Source of the DNA: Acidobacteriota bacterium
Lineage (GTDB): Bacteria > Acidobacteriota > Vicinamibacteria > Vicinamibacterales > UBA8438
DNA length: 11,769 nt
Assembly: GCA_005778315.1 (NCBI GenBank)
Contig: SXOW01000431.1
Location: 1 to 11,769 of the forward strand
Direction: 5' to 3'
Under the pieces are notes generated by a model, which was given only the letters and a program-made list of their open reading frames with translations, was not told the DNA's origin and did no database searches. Below are positions 1 through 6,324 of this stretch, piece by piece. The stretch's first letter is position 1, and the number at the start of each line of letters is the position of its first letter. A program made the translations under genes and the position numbers.

Positions 1-350
1 CAGCCTGGGTTTCGATGACCGGCAGAGCGGTTAGTGAACCAGTTTTGCCCTTGACGGCCCCATTGGTGATTTTCTCGATGTGTTCCGCATTCACGCGGGC
101 TGCCCGCTCAAGCAGACGGGAGTGCAGGTAAAAAACATCACCGGGGTAAGCCTCGCGGCCGGGCGGCCGGCGCAGCAGCAGGGAGATTTGCCGATAGGCC
201 CAGGCTTGCTTGGTAAGGTCATCGTAGACGATCAAGGCATCACGGCCGGAATCGCGGAAGTATTCACCCATGCTGCAGCCTGCATAGGGCGCTATGAACT
301 GCATGGCGGCGGAGTCCGAGGCGGTCGCCGCCACCACAATGGTGTGTTCC
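1..350 (-). pseudogene. atpA: F1 ATP synthase subunit alpha, internal fragment cut at both ends
   Basis: The minus strand from ~350 to the window edge translates without a break into about 116 residues of the nucleotide-binding domain of F1 ATP synthase alpha. Recognisable stretches, in order, are EHTIVVAATASDSAAMQ, APYAGCSMGEYFRDSG, ALIVYDDLTKQAWAYRQ (the Walker B Asp region), LLLRRPPGREAYPGDVFYLH, LLERAARVNAEHIEK and GKTGSLTALPVIETQA. By recall of the E. coli protein this covers roughly residues 241-357. The N-terminal half with the P-loop is absent: upstream of MEHTIVV the frame reads RRS F, not the family sequence. The C-terminal part would continue beyond base 1. Wording such as TKQAWAYRQISLLL resembles beta/gammaproteobacterial AtpA. 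By hand count the first 300 bases are about 59% G+C, lower than what follows. It may be intact in the true source genome and broken only by an assembly join. Family identity is very sure; whether it is a real pseudogene is not. Confidence 0.9.
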
Positions 351-2048
351 ATGAACGAGCGCCTCCAGGACCAGGGCGAGTGGATCAACGTGCTGAAGGG
401 CTGCCAGCGGTGCCATCAAGTCGGGAACGAGCGCACGCGGGTCGTGCCGGACCTCGACCAATTCGACTCGACCGTCGCCGCCTGGGAGGACCGCACCCGG
501 CGCGGCCAGCGCGGATCGCTGATGAGCAGCTTTATTACGCAATTCGGGCGGGCGCGCGGTCTGGACATGGTCGCGAACTGGAGCGACCGCATCGCGGCTG
601 GTGCCGTGCCGCCGGTCCCGCCACGCCCATCCGGCATCGAGCGCAACGTCGTGCTGACCATGTGGAACTGGGGCGACAACGTCGCGTTCGTGCACGACGA
701 AATCGCCACCGACAAACGGAACCCGCGCGTGAACGCCAACGGCCCCATCTACGGGGTCGACATCGGCAACGACTTCTTGCTGATCACCGATACCGAGCAG
801 CACCAGTCGACCATGCTCAAGATTCCACTCCGGGCCGAGGCCTCCACCGTGCCATCGATGTTTGCCACCGAAGGGTTCGAACCGTGGCGGGACTTTGGCG
901 AAAAGGCGATCTGGAACGACCCCGCCAACCCGCACAATCCGATGCTCGATGGGGAGGGTCGCGTCTGGCTGACCACGCGGGTCCAATCGATCGAGAACCC
1001 AGACTGGTGCAAAGACGGGTCAGACAACGCCTACGCCAAGAACTTCCCCGTCAACCTGGCGTTCCGACACGCCGGCTACTTTGACCCAGAAGCGCAGAAA
1101 TTCGTATTGATTCACACCTGTTTCGGCACCCATCATCTCCAGTTCGCCGAAGACGACAACAACACGCTCTACTTCAGTGGCGGCGGTGACGTGGTCGGCT
1201 GGTTGAACACGAAGATGTATGACGAGACCGGTGACGAGCGAGCCTCACAGGGCTGGTGCCCGACCGTGCTCGACACCAACGGCGATGGCGTCATCAGCAA
1301 ACCGTGGAACGAGCCGGCCCGCCGCGGGGAAGAGGCGGCGTTCGACCCGGCGCTGGACACGCGGATCAGCGCGGACGCGTATGGCGTGATCACGAATCCG
1401 CTCGACGACGCGGTCTGGGTCGTCTCGGACGACTATCCAGGCAGACTGGTCCGGTTGGACCCGGGAGACAACCCACCCGAGACCTGTGTCAGCGAGCTGT
1501 ACACGGTACCGGCGGAACACGGCTATCGCACGCGCGGTCTCGACGTCGACCGCAATGGCAAGCTGTGGGCGGCGCTGGCCGGCAGCAGTCACTTCGCCAG
1601 CTTCGATCGTTCGAAGTGCACCGTCTTCAACGGACCGACCGTGCGAGACGGCCGCCAGTGCGACGAGGGCTGGGAGTTTTTCAAGGCGCCAGGGCCAGAC
1701 TTCAAGGGCACCAACATCGGCACCGACTTCCACTATTACAACTGGGTCGACCAGTTCAACACGCTCGGACTGGGCGAAAACGTCCCCATCGCCAATGGCT
1801 CCAGCTCCGATTCGCTGCTCGCGCTGCTGCCGGACACCAAAGAGTGGGTGGTGATGCGCGTGCCCTATCCGCAAGGATTCCACAGCCGAGGCGTCGACGG
1901 ACGTATCGACGACCCGAACGGCGGCTGGAAAGGTCGGGGCATCTATGCCACCTATGGAGCCGACGCGGCGTGGCACGTCGAAGGGGGTCCGGTCGAGCCG
2001 GGCAACCTGGTGAAGTTCCAGATTCGCCCCCATCCGCTCGCGAACTAA
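351..2048 (+). CDS. Heme-bearing beta-propeller (streptogramin-lyase-like) protein, 5' end missing
   Basis: The frame encodes about 565 residues from the ATG at 351. An in-frame ATG at 294 also exists, but bases 288-350 are antisense to atpA and are probably not native. Near the start is one covalent heme motif, CQRCH (residues 18-22, bases 402-416), followed by a helical stretch up to about residue 90. The rest looks like a beta-propeller of the virginiamycin-B-lyase/NHL kind, with repeated pieces such as GPIYGVDIGN, GEGRVWLTT, NNTLYFSGGG, DDAVWVVSDD and GLDVDRNGKLWAALAG. An EF-hand-like loop, DTNGDGVIS, sits at residues 308-316 and may bind calcium. Acidobacterial relatives, as I recall them, often carry a signal peptide and a carboxypeptidase-regulatory-like domain before the heme motif; both are missing here, consistent with 5' truncation at ~350. 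Export to the periplasm is inferred from the heme motif only. Substrate and role are unknown. It converges on the ABC transporter operon. Confidence 0.75.
   Translation: MNERLQDQGEWINVLKGCQRCHQVGNERTRVVPDLDQFDSTVAAWEDRTRRGQRGSLMSSFITQFGRARGLDMVANWSDRIAAGAVPPVPPRPSGIERNVVLTMWNWGDNVAFVHDEIATDKRNPRVNANGPIYGVDIGNDFLLITDTEQHQSTMLKIPLRAEASTVPSMFATEGFEPWRDFGEKAIWNDPANPHNPMLDGEGRVWLTTRVQSIENPDWCKDGSDNAYAKNFPVNLAFRHAGYFDPEAQKFVLIHTCFGTHHLQFAEDDNNTLYFSGGGDVVGWLNTKMYDETGDERASQGWCPTVLDTNGDGVISKPWNEPARRGEEAAFDPALDTRISADAYGVITNPLDDAVWVVSDDYPGRLVRLDPGDNPPETCVSELYTVPAEHGYRTRGLDVDRNGKLWAALAGSSHFASFDRSKCTVFNGPTVRDGRQCDEGWEFFKAPGPDFKGTNIGTDFHYYNWVDQFNTLGLGENVPIANGSSSDSLLALLPDTKEWVVMRVPYPQGFHSRGVDGRIDDPNGGWKGRGIYATYGADAAWHVEGGPVEPGNLVKFQIRPHPLAN
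402..416 (+). other. c-type heme attachment motif CQRCH
   Basis: The five codons read Cys-Gln-Arg-Cys-His, the CxxCH signature for covalent heme c attachment. It is the only such motif in the propeller gene. It lies only ~50 bases from the atpA junction, so the heme domain survives but whatever preceded it does not. Confidence 0.6.
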
Positions 2049-2058
2049 CGCGGCATTC

Positions 2059-2247
2059 GGGGCGCAGCCCCGTCTAAGTGGAGGAGCGCAGCCCCCTCTA
2101 AGCCGGGCGGCACCGCCGCCCCGGGCGCGCGACAATGCGCGCCCCGCGGCCGCGGAGTGGGGCGTCGGGGGTCCCCACGGAGCCGCCGCGTGGGGCTCGG
2201 GGCGCAGCCCCGTCTAGACGAAGTGGGGTAGCGCAGCCCCGTCTAAG
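2059..2247 (+). repeat. GC-rich multi-hairpin intergenic repeat, copy A, with extra tandem end modules
   Basis: The region between the propeller stop and the permease stop holds four copies of a ~20-base module with the core GCGCAGCCCC followed by CTCTA or GTCTA. They lie at 2059-2078, 2083-2102, 2199-2218 and 2228-2247. Copies 1 and 3 fold as GGGGC-GCA-GCCCC. Between modules 2 and 3 are two further palindromes: a 7-bp stem GGCGCGC/GCGCGCC at 2124-2143, and CCCCACG/CGTGGGG at 2173-2195. The block from 2124 to 2217 aligns with the reverse complement of 4911-5008. No stem is followed by a T run, so these are not classical intrinsic terminators, although the site sits between two converging genes and could stop or insulate transcription. 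The architecture is REP/MITE-like. No transposase is nearby. Confidence 0.75.
2124..2143. repeat. Perfect 7-bp stem-loop in repeat copy A
   Basis: GGCGCGC and GCGCGCC pair perfectly around the loop GACAAT. The same stem recurs at 4990-5008 with loop ATGTC, so the stem is conserved while the loop differs by one base in length. Confidence 0.7.
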
Positions 2248-3006
2248 TCATGAATACCGCCAGGCGAGCAGTCGTCGCTCTAAGCGTTCCGACAGCGCGA
2301 AGAGGAGCAGGACGAACACCATGATGACGAAGATCAGCGCGATGGTCAGGGCGGCGTTGTAGGTCGTCTGCGCGAACTGCAGCAGGTAGCCGAGACCGCG
2401 GCTCGAGGCCACGAATTCGCCCACCACGGCGCCGGTGAACGCGAAGCCGACGGCGACCTTGAAGTTGCCCAACACCCAGGCCGTAACCGACGGGATGTAG
2501 ACCTCACGCATCAGCACCCGGCGGCCCCCGCCGAGCGTCCGAACCCGTTCGACCAGACGCTGGTCGACTTCCCGGATGCCGTTGTAGACCGAGAAAAAGA
2601 TGAGCACCGCCACGAGGATGGTGGCCAGCGCGAGCTTCGACGCCAGACCGATGCCGAGCCAGATCACGAACAACGGCGCAAGGATGACGCGTGGTATCGC
2701 GTTGAGCAGAATCATGACCGGCTCGAGCAACTCGGCCAACCGCGGCGACAGCGCAGCGGCGAAGCCGAGCCCAATGCCGAGCCCGAGGCCCAGGAGCAAC
2801 CCGGCGAACGCCGCGGTCGCGGTGGCGCCCAGGTGGGGCCAGATCTCGCCACTCGCGACCAGCTCGAACAGGACCTGCGCCACGTGTGATGGCGGCGGTG
2901 CATAGAACGGGTCGAACCACCCGATGCGAGCCAGCGTTTCCCACAGGCCGAGCAGCAGGGCGAGCGCGATCCCGCGACGGAGACTCCGCGCGCGTGCGGA
3001 TGTCAT
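2248..3006 (-). CDS. ABC transporter permease, SsuC/TauC/NrtB-like
   Basis: This 252-residue inner-membrane protein belongs to the BPD_transp_1 permease class used by nitrate, sulfonate, taurine and hydroxymethylpyrimidine importers. Hydrophobic helices are visible at about residues 12-28, 60-88, 95-120, 124-142, 176-200 and 218-240. The cytoplasmic EAA loop, which docks on the ATPase, lies at about 153-186 (RTLGGGRRVLMREVYIPSV) and has the expected Gly-rich turn after the Thr-Leu. A second family hallmark, VVGEFVASSRGLGYLL, is at 195-209. Length is typical. The ATG overlaps the ATPase stop in an ATGA arrangement (3003-3006), indicating translational coupling. It is the last gene of the operon, and its stop codon abuts repeat copy A. 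Membrane role is sure; the transported substrate cannot be read from the sequence. Confidence 0.9.
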   Translation of the reverse strand: MTSARARSLRRGIALALLLGLWETLARIGWFDPFYAPPPSHVAQVLFELVASGEIWPHLGATATAAFAGLLLGLGLGIGLGFAAALSPRLAELLEPVMILLNAIPRVILAPLFVIWLGIGLASKLALATILVAVLIFFSVYNGIREVDQRLVERVRTLGGGRRVLMREVYIPSVTAWVLGNFKVAVGFAFTGAVVGEFVASSRGLGYLLQFAQTTYNAALTIALIFVIMVFVLLLFALSERLERRLLAWRYS

Positions 3007-3764
3007 CGTCGAGGAGGCTCCGTGGACAACTCCGTCCAGAGCTGCTGGACGAGCGGTCCGAATGTGGGATGACGCCGCGATTCGAGCAACCGCCGCGGCC
3101 GGGGAATGTCGACGACGTGTCGGGCCTGGATCGTCGCTCGCGGTCCGTGCGAAAGGACGTAGACGGCGTCCGATGCGCTGATCGCCTCTTCCAGGTCATG
3201 GGTGACCAGCAGCACGGTCAGGTGCTCCCGTTCGACCCACTCGAGCAGCTCCTGGGTAATGCGAGTACGCACGATGGCGTCCAAGGACGCGAACGGCTCG
3301 TCCATGAGCAACAGGCGTGGCTTCAAGGCAAGCACCTGGGCGATGGCCACCCGTTTCCGCTGGCCACCAGAGAGCTGCCCGGGATAGCGGCCTTCGTATC
3401 CGGCCAACCCGAGCCGCGCGAGCCAGTGCTCGACCTGTTCGTCGATGGCCGCCGCCGGCACCTCGCGGATCCGCAGTCCGAGCGCGACGTTCTCCCGCAC
3501 CGTACGCCACGGCAGCAGGGCGTCATCCTGGAACAGGAAACCGACATCACGCACGGGCGCATCGAGCTCGACGACACCGGCGAGGGGCACAAGCAGCTCG
3601 GTCACGACCCGGAGGATGCTCGTCTTGCCGGAGCCGGAGGGACCCACCAGACTGACGAACTCCCCGGCCGCAATCTCCAGGTCGATGCCCTCGATCACCG
3701 GATCTTCGCCGTACCCGACGGTGAGCCCGCTGACTCGCAACATCGTGGCAGGTGGAGATGACAC
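3003..3764 (-). CDS. ABC transporter ATP-binding protein, SsuB/TauB/NrtD-like
   Basis: This 253-residue cytoplasmic ATPase has every expected motif in order: Walker A GPSGSGKT (41-48), Q-loop FLFQDD with Gln79, signature LSGGQ (131-135), Walker B LLLMDEP (151-157, catalytic Glu156), D-loop SLDA (160-163) and H-loop THD with His189. The sequence LLPWRTVRENVALGL after the Q-loop and DLEEAISASD after the H-loop are typical of the nitrate/sulfonate/taurine branch. The signature continues as RKRVAIAQ, whereas RQRVAIAR is more usual; Gln replaces the final Arg. The start at 3764 has no strong Shine-Dalgarno; an internal ATG at codon 8 (3743) is an alternative. The gene begins 23 bases after the binding-protein stop and overlaps the permease by 4 bases, so the three are one transcript. 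It powers import through the 2248-3006 permease. Confidence 0.93.
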   Translation of the reverse strand: MSSPPATMLRVSGLTVGYGEDPVIEGIDLEIAAGEFVSLVGPSGSGKTSILRVVTELLVPLAGVVELDAPVRDVGFLFQDDALLPWRTVRENVALGLRIREVPAAAIDEQVEHWLARLGLAGYEGRYPGQLSGGQRKRVAIAQVLALKPRLLLMDEPFASLDAIVRTRITQELLEWVEREHLTVLLVTHDLEEAISASDAVYVLSHGPRATIQARHVVDIPRPRRLLESRRHPTFGPLVQQLWTELSTEPPRR

Positions 3765-3787
3765 GGCAGAGCGGAAGACTGTCGCGA

Positions 3788-4897
3788 CTAGCCCGCGAGC
3801 GCGTCGGCATCGAGCAGCGTGCCGAGGTCGACCGCTCCGGGCTCGAGCAGTCCGGCCACCTCTTGCGCCCGTTGCACGCGCTGTGACGCGTCGACGTCGA
3901 TTCTGACGCTCTCGGGGTAGAGAGACAACCGGTAGCGTTCGATGATCTGCTCGAGCTGGGCGCGGTCGCCACCGGCGATCAGGGCAGGCGGCAACGTGGC
4001 GACGATCTCAGCCGGCGGCAGCGTCCGGGTATCGGCCAGGCCGCCTACGAGGGCGGCGGCGAGCCGGCGAATCTCCGGCAGCCGCCGGTCACGCTCGGCC
4101 GAACGCACCGAGACCCCCATGAACTCGTAGGAGCCTCCGAGGTGGCGCCGGGCTTGATCGATCTCCATGAAGTTGACCAGCTCGCCCCCGCCCGCCTCGA
4201 TGATGAGCGACAGTGCCGGTTCCTGCAGCATGGCGGCGTCGACCTGGCCAATACGTAGCGCGTCGAACAAGTTCGTGCCGATGGCGGCAAACTCCACGCT
4301 GGCACGGTCCGCCCCTGCCCGATCGAGCAGAAACAGCAGCAACGCGTGGTCGGCATTGCCGAGGCCAGAGATGCCGACAGTCCGCCGCTCGAGATCCATG
4401 ATGCTGGTGACCGCCCCGCCGTGTTTCGGGGCCACGGCAAGGGCAAAGAGCGGCAGCCGCCCGGTCGAGGCAATCCGTCGAATCGGCGCCCCGTTGGCGA
4501 CCGCCTGCAGCGCCACGTCGAACGAGGTGCCGGCGTAGTCGACCGCGCCCCCGACCAGCGCCTGCATCGCGGCGCTCCCACCCCGCGTGTAGACCAACTC
4601 GGCATGCAGCCCCTGCGCGCCGAAGTGTCCCCGCGCGCGAGCGACCTCATAGGGGACGACGCAGAGCAGCTGCCCGCAGAAGGCGAGACTCAGCGGTGTG
4701 GCCCCGTCATCGCGTCTGCCGGAGCAGCTGCTGACGGCGATGACGCCGGCCGCACCCAGTAAGCTCTTCAGGGCGGTGCGGCGGTTCCACGCGGTTCCGG
4801 GGCTCGGCCAGTCCGAACTCTGGCGGGCTGGGTCACGGTGGCCCGCGACCGGACTAGGCCCAAGGAGATCAGGGTTCGTGGCTTCGCAACAACCCAT
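3788..4897 (-). CDS. ABC transporter substrate-binding lipoprotein, NMT1/THI5/SsuA-like
   Basis: The 369-residue protein carries an export signal with twin arginines (NRRTALKSL, Arg39-Arg40), a hydrophobic core at about 45-56 and a lipobox-like VSSC (55-58), so it is probably a Tat- or Sec-exported lipoprotein anchored by Cys58. After it, the NMT1/THI5-type periplasmic binding fold is recognisable: YEVARARGHFGAQGLHAELV (83-102), GGSAAMQALVGGAVDYAG, then DALRIGQVDAAMLQEPALS. Relatives bind nitrate, aliphatic sulfonates, taurine or pyrimidine precursors of thiamine; the ligand here cannot be assigned. ATG at 4897 is the only ATG/GTG/TTG start seen ahead of the signal, and an in-frame stop lies at 4913-4915 inside the repeat. 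The 38 residues before the twin Arg are unusually long, and no Shine-Dalgarno precedes the ATG. It is the first gene of the operon and starts about 14 bases from repeat copy B. Confidence 0.88.
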   Translation of the reverse strand: MGCCEATNPDLLGPSPVAGHRDPARQSSDWPSPGTAWNRRTALKSLLGAAGVIAVSSCSGRRDDGATPLSLAFCGQLLCVVPYEVARARGHFGAQGLHAELVYTRGGSAAMQALVGGAVDYAGTSFDVALQAVANGAPIRRIASTGRLPLFALAVAPKHGGAVTSIMDLERRTVGISGLGNADHALLLFLLDRAGADRASVEFAAIGTNLFDALRIGQVDAAMLQEPALSLIIEAGGGELVNFMEIDQARRHLGGSYEFMGVSVRSAERDRRLPEIRRLAAALVGGLADTRTLPPAEIVATLPPALIAGGDRAQLEQIIERYRLSLYPESVRIDVDASQRVQRAQEVAGLLEPGAVDLGTLLDADALAG

Positions 4898-4910
4898 GGC
4901 GGAGGTGATG

Positions 4911-5008
4911 GTTTAGCCGGGGCTACGCCCAGGGCCTCGGGCGGCCGCTCCGCGGGGGTGCCAGAATGCCCCCCTCCGGAGCCCCGCGAGGCGCGCATGT
5001 CGCGCGCC
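4911..5008 (-). repeat. GC-rich multi-hairpin intergenic repeat, copy B (inverted relative to copy A)
   Basis: Read on the minus strand, this block starts with the stem GGCGCGC/GCGCGCC (4990-5008), passes through CGGAGNGGGGC-like and CCCCNCGGAGC-like segments, and ends in GGGCGTAGCCCCGGCTAA (hairpin GGGC-GTA-GCCC, 4920-4930). Copy A ends in GGGCGCAGCCCCGTCTA in the same order, so the two are clearly the same element, diverged by substitutions and small indels. It fills most of the 144-base gap between the phosphatase-like gene and the transporter operon, both transcribed leftward. Its folded RNA would therefore sit in the leader of the binding-protein gene. Confidence 0.7.
4990..5008. repeat. 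Perfect 7-bp stem-loop in repeat copy B
   Basis: GGCGCGC at 4990-4996 pairs with GCGCGCC at 5002-5008 around the loop ATGTC. It is the counterpart of the stem at 2124-2143. Confidence 0.7.
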
Positions 5009-5041
5009 GTGTGTGTCGTCCGACCGCGTCCAGCTGTGGTG

Positions 5042-5581
5042 TCACTGGACGTAGTTGCGGGCGTAGGCCTTGAGCGGCTCGCTACTGAGGCCGATGGTCT
5101 CCGCCTCTGCCATCGCACGGTCCTGGTCCCAGCCGTCCTGTTTCACCCGCTTGATGAACCACATGGCGCCGACCCGGTTCGCCGAGGCGCAATGAATGTA
5201 GGCCGGCTGGTTCGCGGTGTCGGCGATGGCCGTCAGGAACGACGCGGTGGTCTCGTCGCTTGGGGTCCGGAACGGGATGTGAATGTACTTGAGCCCGGCC
5301 GCCGTGGCAGCGGCGCGGCTGCCCTCGATGTTGGCGCCCTCCTCTTCCGCGGTCCGGAAGTTGATGACGGAGGCAAAGCCCAACTCCTTGAGGGCGGGCA
5401 TCACTTCGGCCGGGGTCGCCCCGGCGCATGCCACGGTGGCATCGATCCGCGTGTATTTGCTCACCCCCGCGGGTGCCTCGTCCTGCGCGGTGGTGACGGT
5501 GTGTCCGACACCGAGCGCCAACCCGAGCGTCAGAGCGCCGGCGACCAGCGCGGGTCGTGTAGTCTGGTGAAGGCGTCGCAT
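5042..5581 (-). CDS. Secreted phosphatase-like protein, DUF442/BLH-type cysteine-phosphatase fold
   Basis: The 179-residue protein opens with a Sec-type signal: MRR, a hydrophobic run at about 11-26, and a likely cleavage near the ALA/TAQ-type stretch at 30-34. The mature part follows the pattern of DUF442 (beta-lactamase-hydrolase-like phosphatase) proteins: a strand-helix unit with ELGFASVINFRTAEEEGANI (66-85), IHIPFRTP (100-107), then the active-site loop PAYIHCASANRVGAMWFIKR. Cys131 and Arg136 are spaced as C-x4-R, one residue shorter than the classical tyrosine-phosphatase C-x5-R; DUF442 proteins, as I recall, share this short loop (CRSGTRS-like). No clear general acid was identified. 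The ATG is preceded by AGGAG at a good distance. It lies upstream of, and in the same direction as, the transporter operon, separated by repeat copy B, and is divergent from the DinB-like gene. Physiological substrate unknown; a periplasmic location is inferred. Confidence 0.8.
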   Translation of the reverse strand: MRRLHQTTRPALVAGALTLGLALGVGHTVTTAQDEAPAGVSKYTRIDATVACAGATPAEVMPALKELGFASVINFRTAEEEGANIEGSRAAATAAGLKYIHIPFRTPSDETTASFLTAIADTANQPAYIHCASANRVGAMWFIKRVKQDGWDQDRAMAEAETIGLSSEPLKAYARNYVQ

Positions 5582-5588
5582 CGTGAAT

Positions 5589-5593
5589 CTCCT
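5589..5593 (-). promoter_or_regulatory. Ribosome binding site AGGAG for the phosphatase-like gene
   Basis: On the minus strand AGGAG stands 7 bases before the ATG at 5581. It is one of the few clear Shine-Dalgarno sequences in this window and fixes the start. Confidence 0.65.
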
Positions 5594-5727
5594 GTCTACG
5601 AGTAATGAGTGAGCCCGGTGTTACTCTGGCTCCCGGCAACTCGAATAGCGTGAGTCCACGATATCACGGGGTCCGACGACACTCGGCCATGTCGGGCGAG
5701 GTCACGCTGGCGAGTCCCCGAGCCTCG

Positions 5728-6243
5728 ATGGTGATACACACGCTTCCCTTCGACGAAGACCCCATCCGTGACTGGTATGGTGGTCAGCTCGCATTGGTCG
5801 AACATGAGGTCGTCTCGCTGGCGGACGCGATGCCAGCCGACCTCTACAACTTCGCCCCAGGCGCCGGCCAGCGCACATTCGGCGAACAGGTCAGGCATCT
5901 CGCGACGATGATCTATATGACGGCCGCCCTCGTGCTCGAGGAGCGATCGCCCTATGGGCCGGGCCGCCACAACAACGGTCCCGAGCGGCTGCGCTCGAAA
6001 GCCGAGATCTTAGACTACCTGGCCGGAGCGCTGACCTACGCGCATCGCGCGGTGGCGACGCTGAGTGTCGAAAACCACCTGGACCTGGTGCCCTCGGCTT
6101 TCGGGTCGATGTCACGCGCAGCCGTGGCGGCCGGCATCGCCCTGCATAGTTTCAATCACTACGGGCAGATGGTCGTCTACGCACGGCTGCACGGCATCGT
6201 GCCGCCCGCCAGCGTCCCCGCGGACGACGCATCAGACGAGTAA
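5728..6243 (+). CDS. DinB-superfamily four-helix protein, probable metal-binding
   Basis: From the ATG at 5728 the product is 171 residues, the usual length for the DinB_2/YfiT-like superfamily. Family features include DWYGGQLALVEHEVVSLADA in helix 1, FGEQVRHLATMIY with His57 in helix 2, and the C-terminal HSFNHYGQMVVYARLHGIVP with His140 and His144. These three His match the superfamily's metal-binding triad, and the LHGIVPP ending is typical. Such proteins are often thiol-dependent transferases or damage-inducible proteins of unknown function, so no reaction is assigned. In-frame ATGs at 5605 and 5689 also exist, but the residues between them look non-coding (rich in Ser, Pro, Arg) and none of the starts has a good Shine-Dalgarno. 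The gene is divergent from the phosphatase-like gene. The permease gene begins 81 bases after its stop. Confidence 0.82.
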   Translation: MVIHTLPFDEDPIRDWYGGQLALVEHEVVSLADAMPADLYNFAPGAGQRTFGEQVRHLATMIYMTAALVLEERSPYGPGRHNNGPERLRSKAEILDYLAGALTYAHRAVATLSVENHLDLVPSAFGSMSRAAVAAGIALHSFNHYGQMVVYARLHGIVPPASVPADDASDE

Positions 6244-6314
6244 CCCACGAGTTCGAAGACGGCCCACTGGTCCGAACTTCGAGCTGACGGTGTCGTCTAA
6301 GCAGAGGGAAGTCT

Positions 6315-6319
6315 GGAGG
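6315..6319 (+). promoter_or_regulatory. Ribosome binding site GGAGG for the ADOP permease
   Basis: GGAGG is followed by five bases (CCCGC) and then ATG at 6325. This near-ideal spacing decides the start and argues against an N-terminal extension. Confidence 0.7.
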
Positions 6320-6324
6320 CCCGC

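Noticed and set aside
294..350. N-terminal extension of the propeller protein to the ATG at 294
   Set aside because: These codons are the antisense of conserved AtpA sequence, so they were not selected as propeller coding sequence.
1245..2135. 296-codon minus-strand frame opposite the propeller gene
   Set aside because: Arg/Val/Ala-rich shadow that starts inside the hairpin repeat; no motif.
2059..2247. CRISPR array
   Set aside because: Modules are short, unevenly spaced and self-complementary, spacers are not uniform, and no cas gene is present.
4901..4911. Perfect Shine-Dalgarno-like GGAGGTGATGG on the plus strand
   Set aside because: The ATG within it is followed almost at once by a stop, and no plausible plus-strand gene starts here.
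4898..5041. Thiamine-pyrophosphate riboswitch upstream of the NMT1-like binding protein
   Set aside because: No CTGAGA-type or other conserved thi-box segment was found on the minus strand; the gap is filled by the repeat.
5582..5727. Promoters in the divergent gap between the phosphatase-like and DinB-like genes
   Set aside because: Only loose -35-like matches (for example TTGCCG on the minus strand) without a properly spaced -10 element, so none is called.
6250..6278. Inverted repeat AGTTCG/CGAACT after the DinB-like gene as a terminator
   Set aside because: Only six base pairs with a 17-base loop and no T run; too weak.
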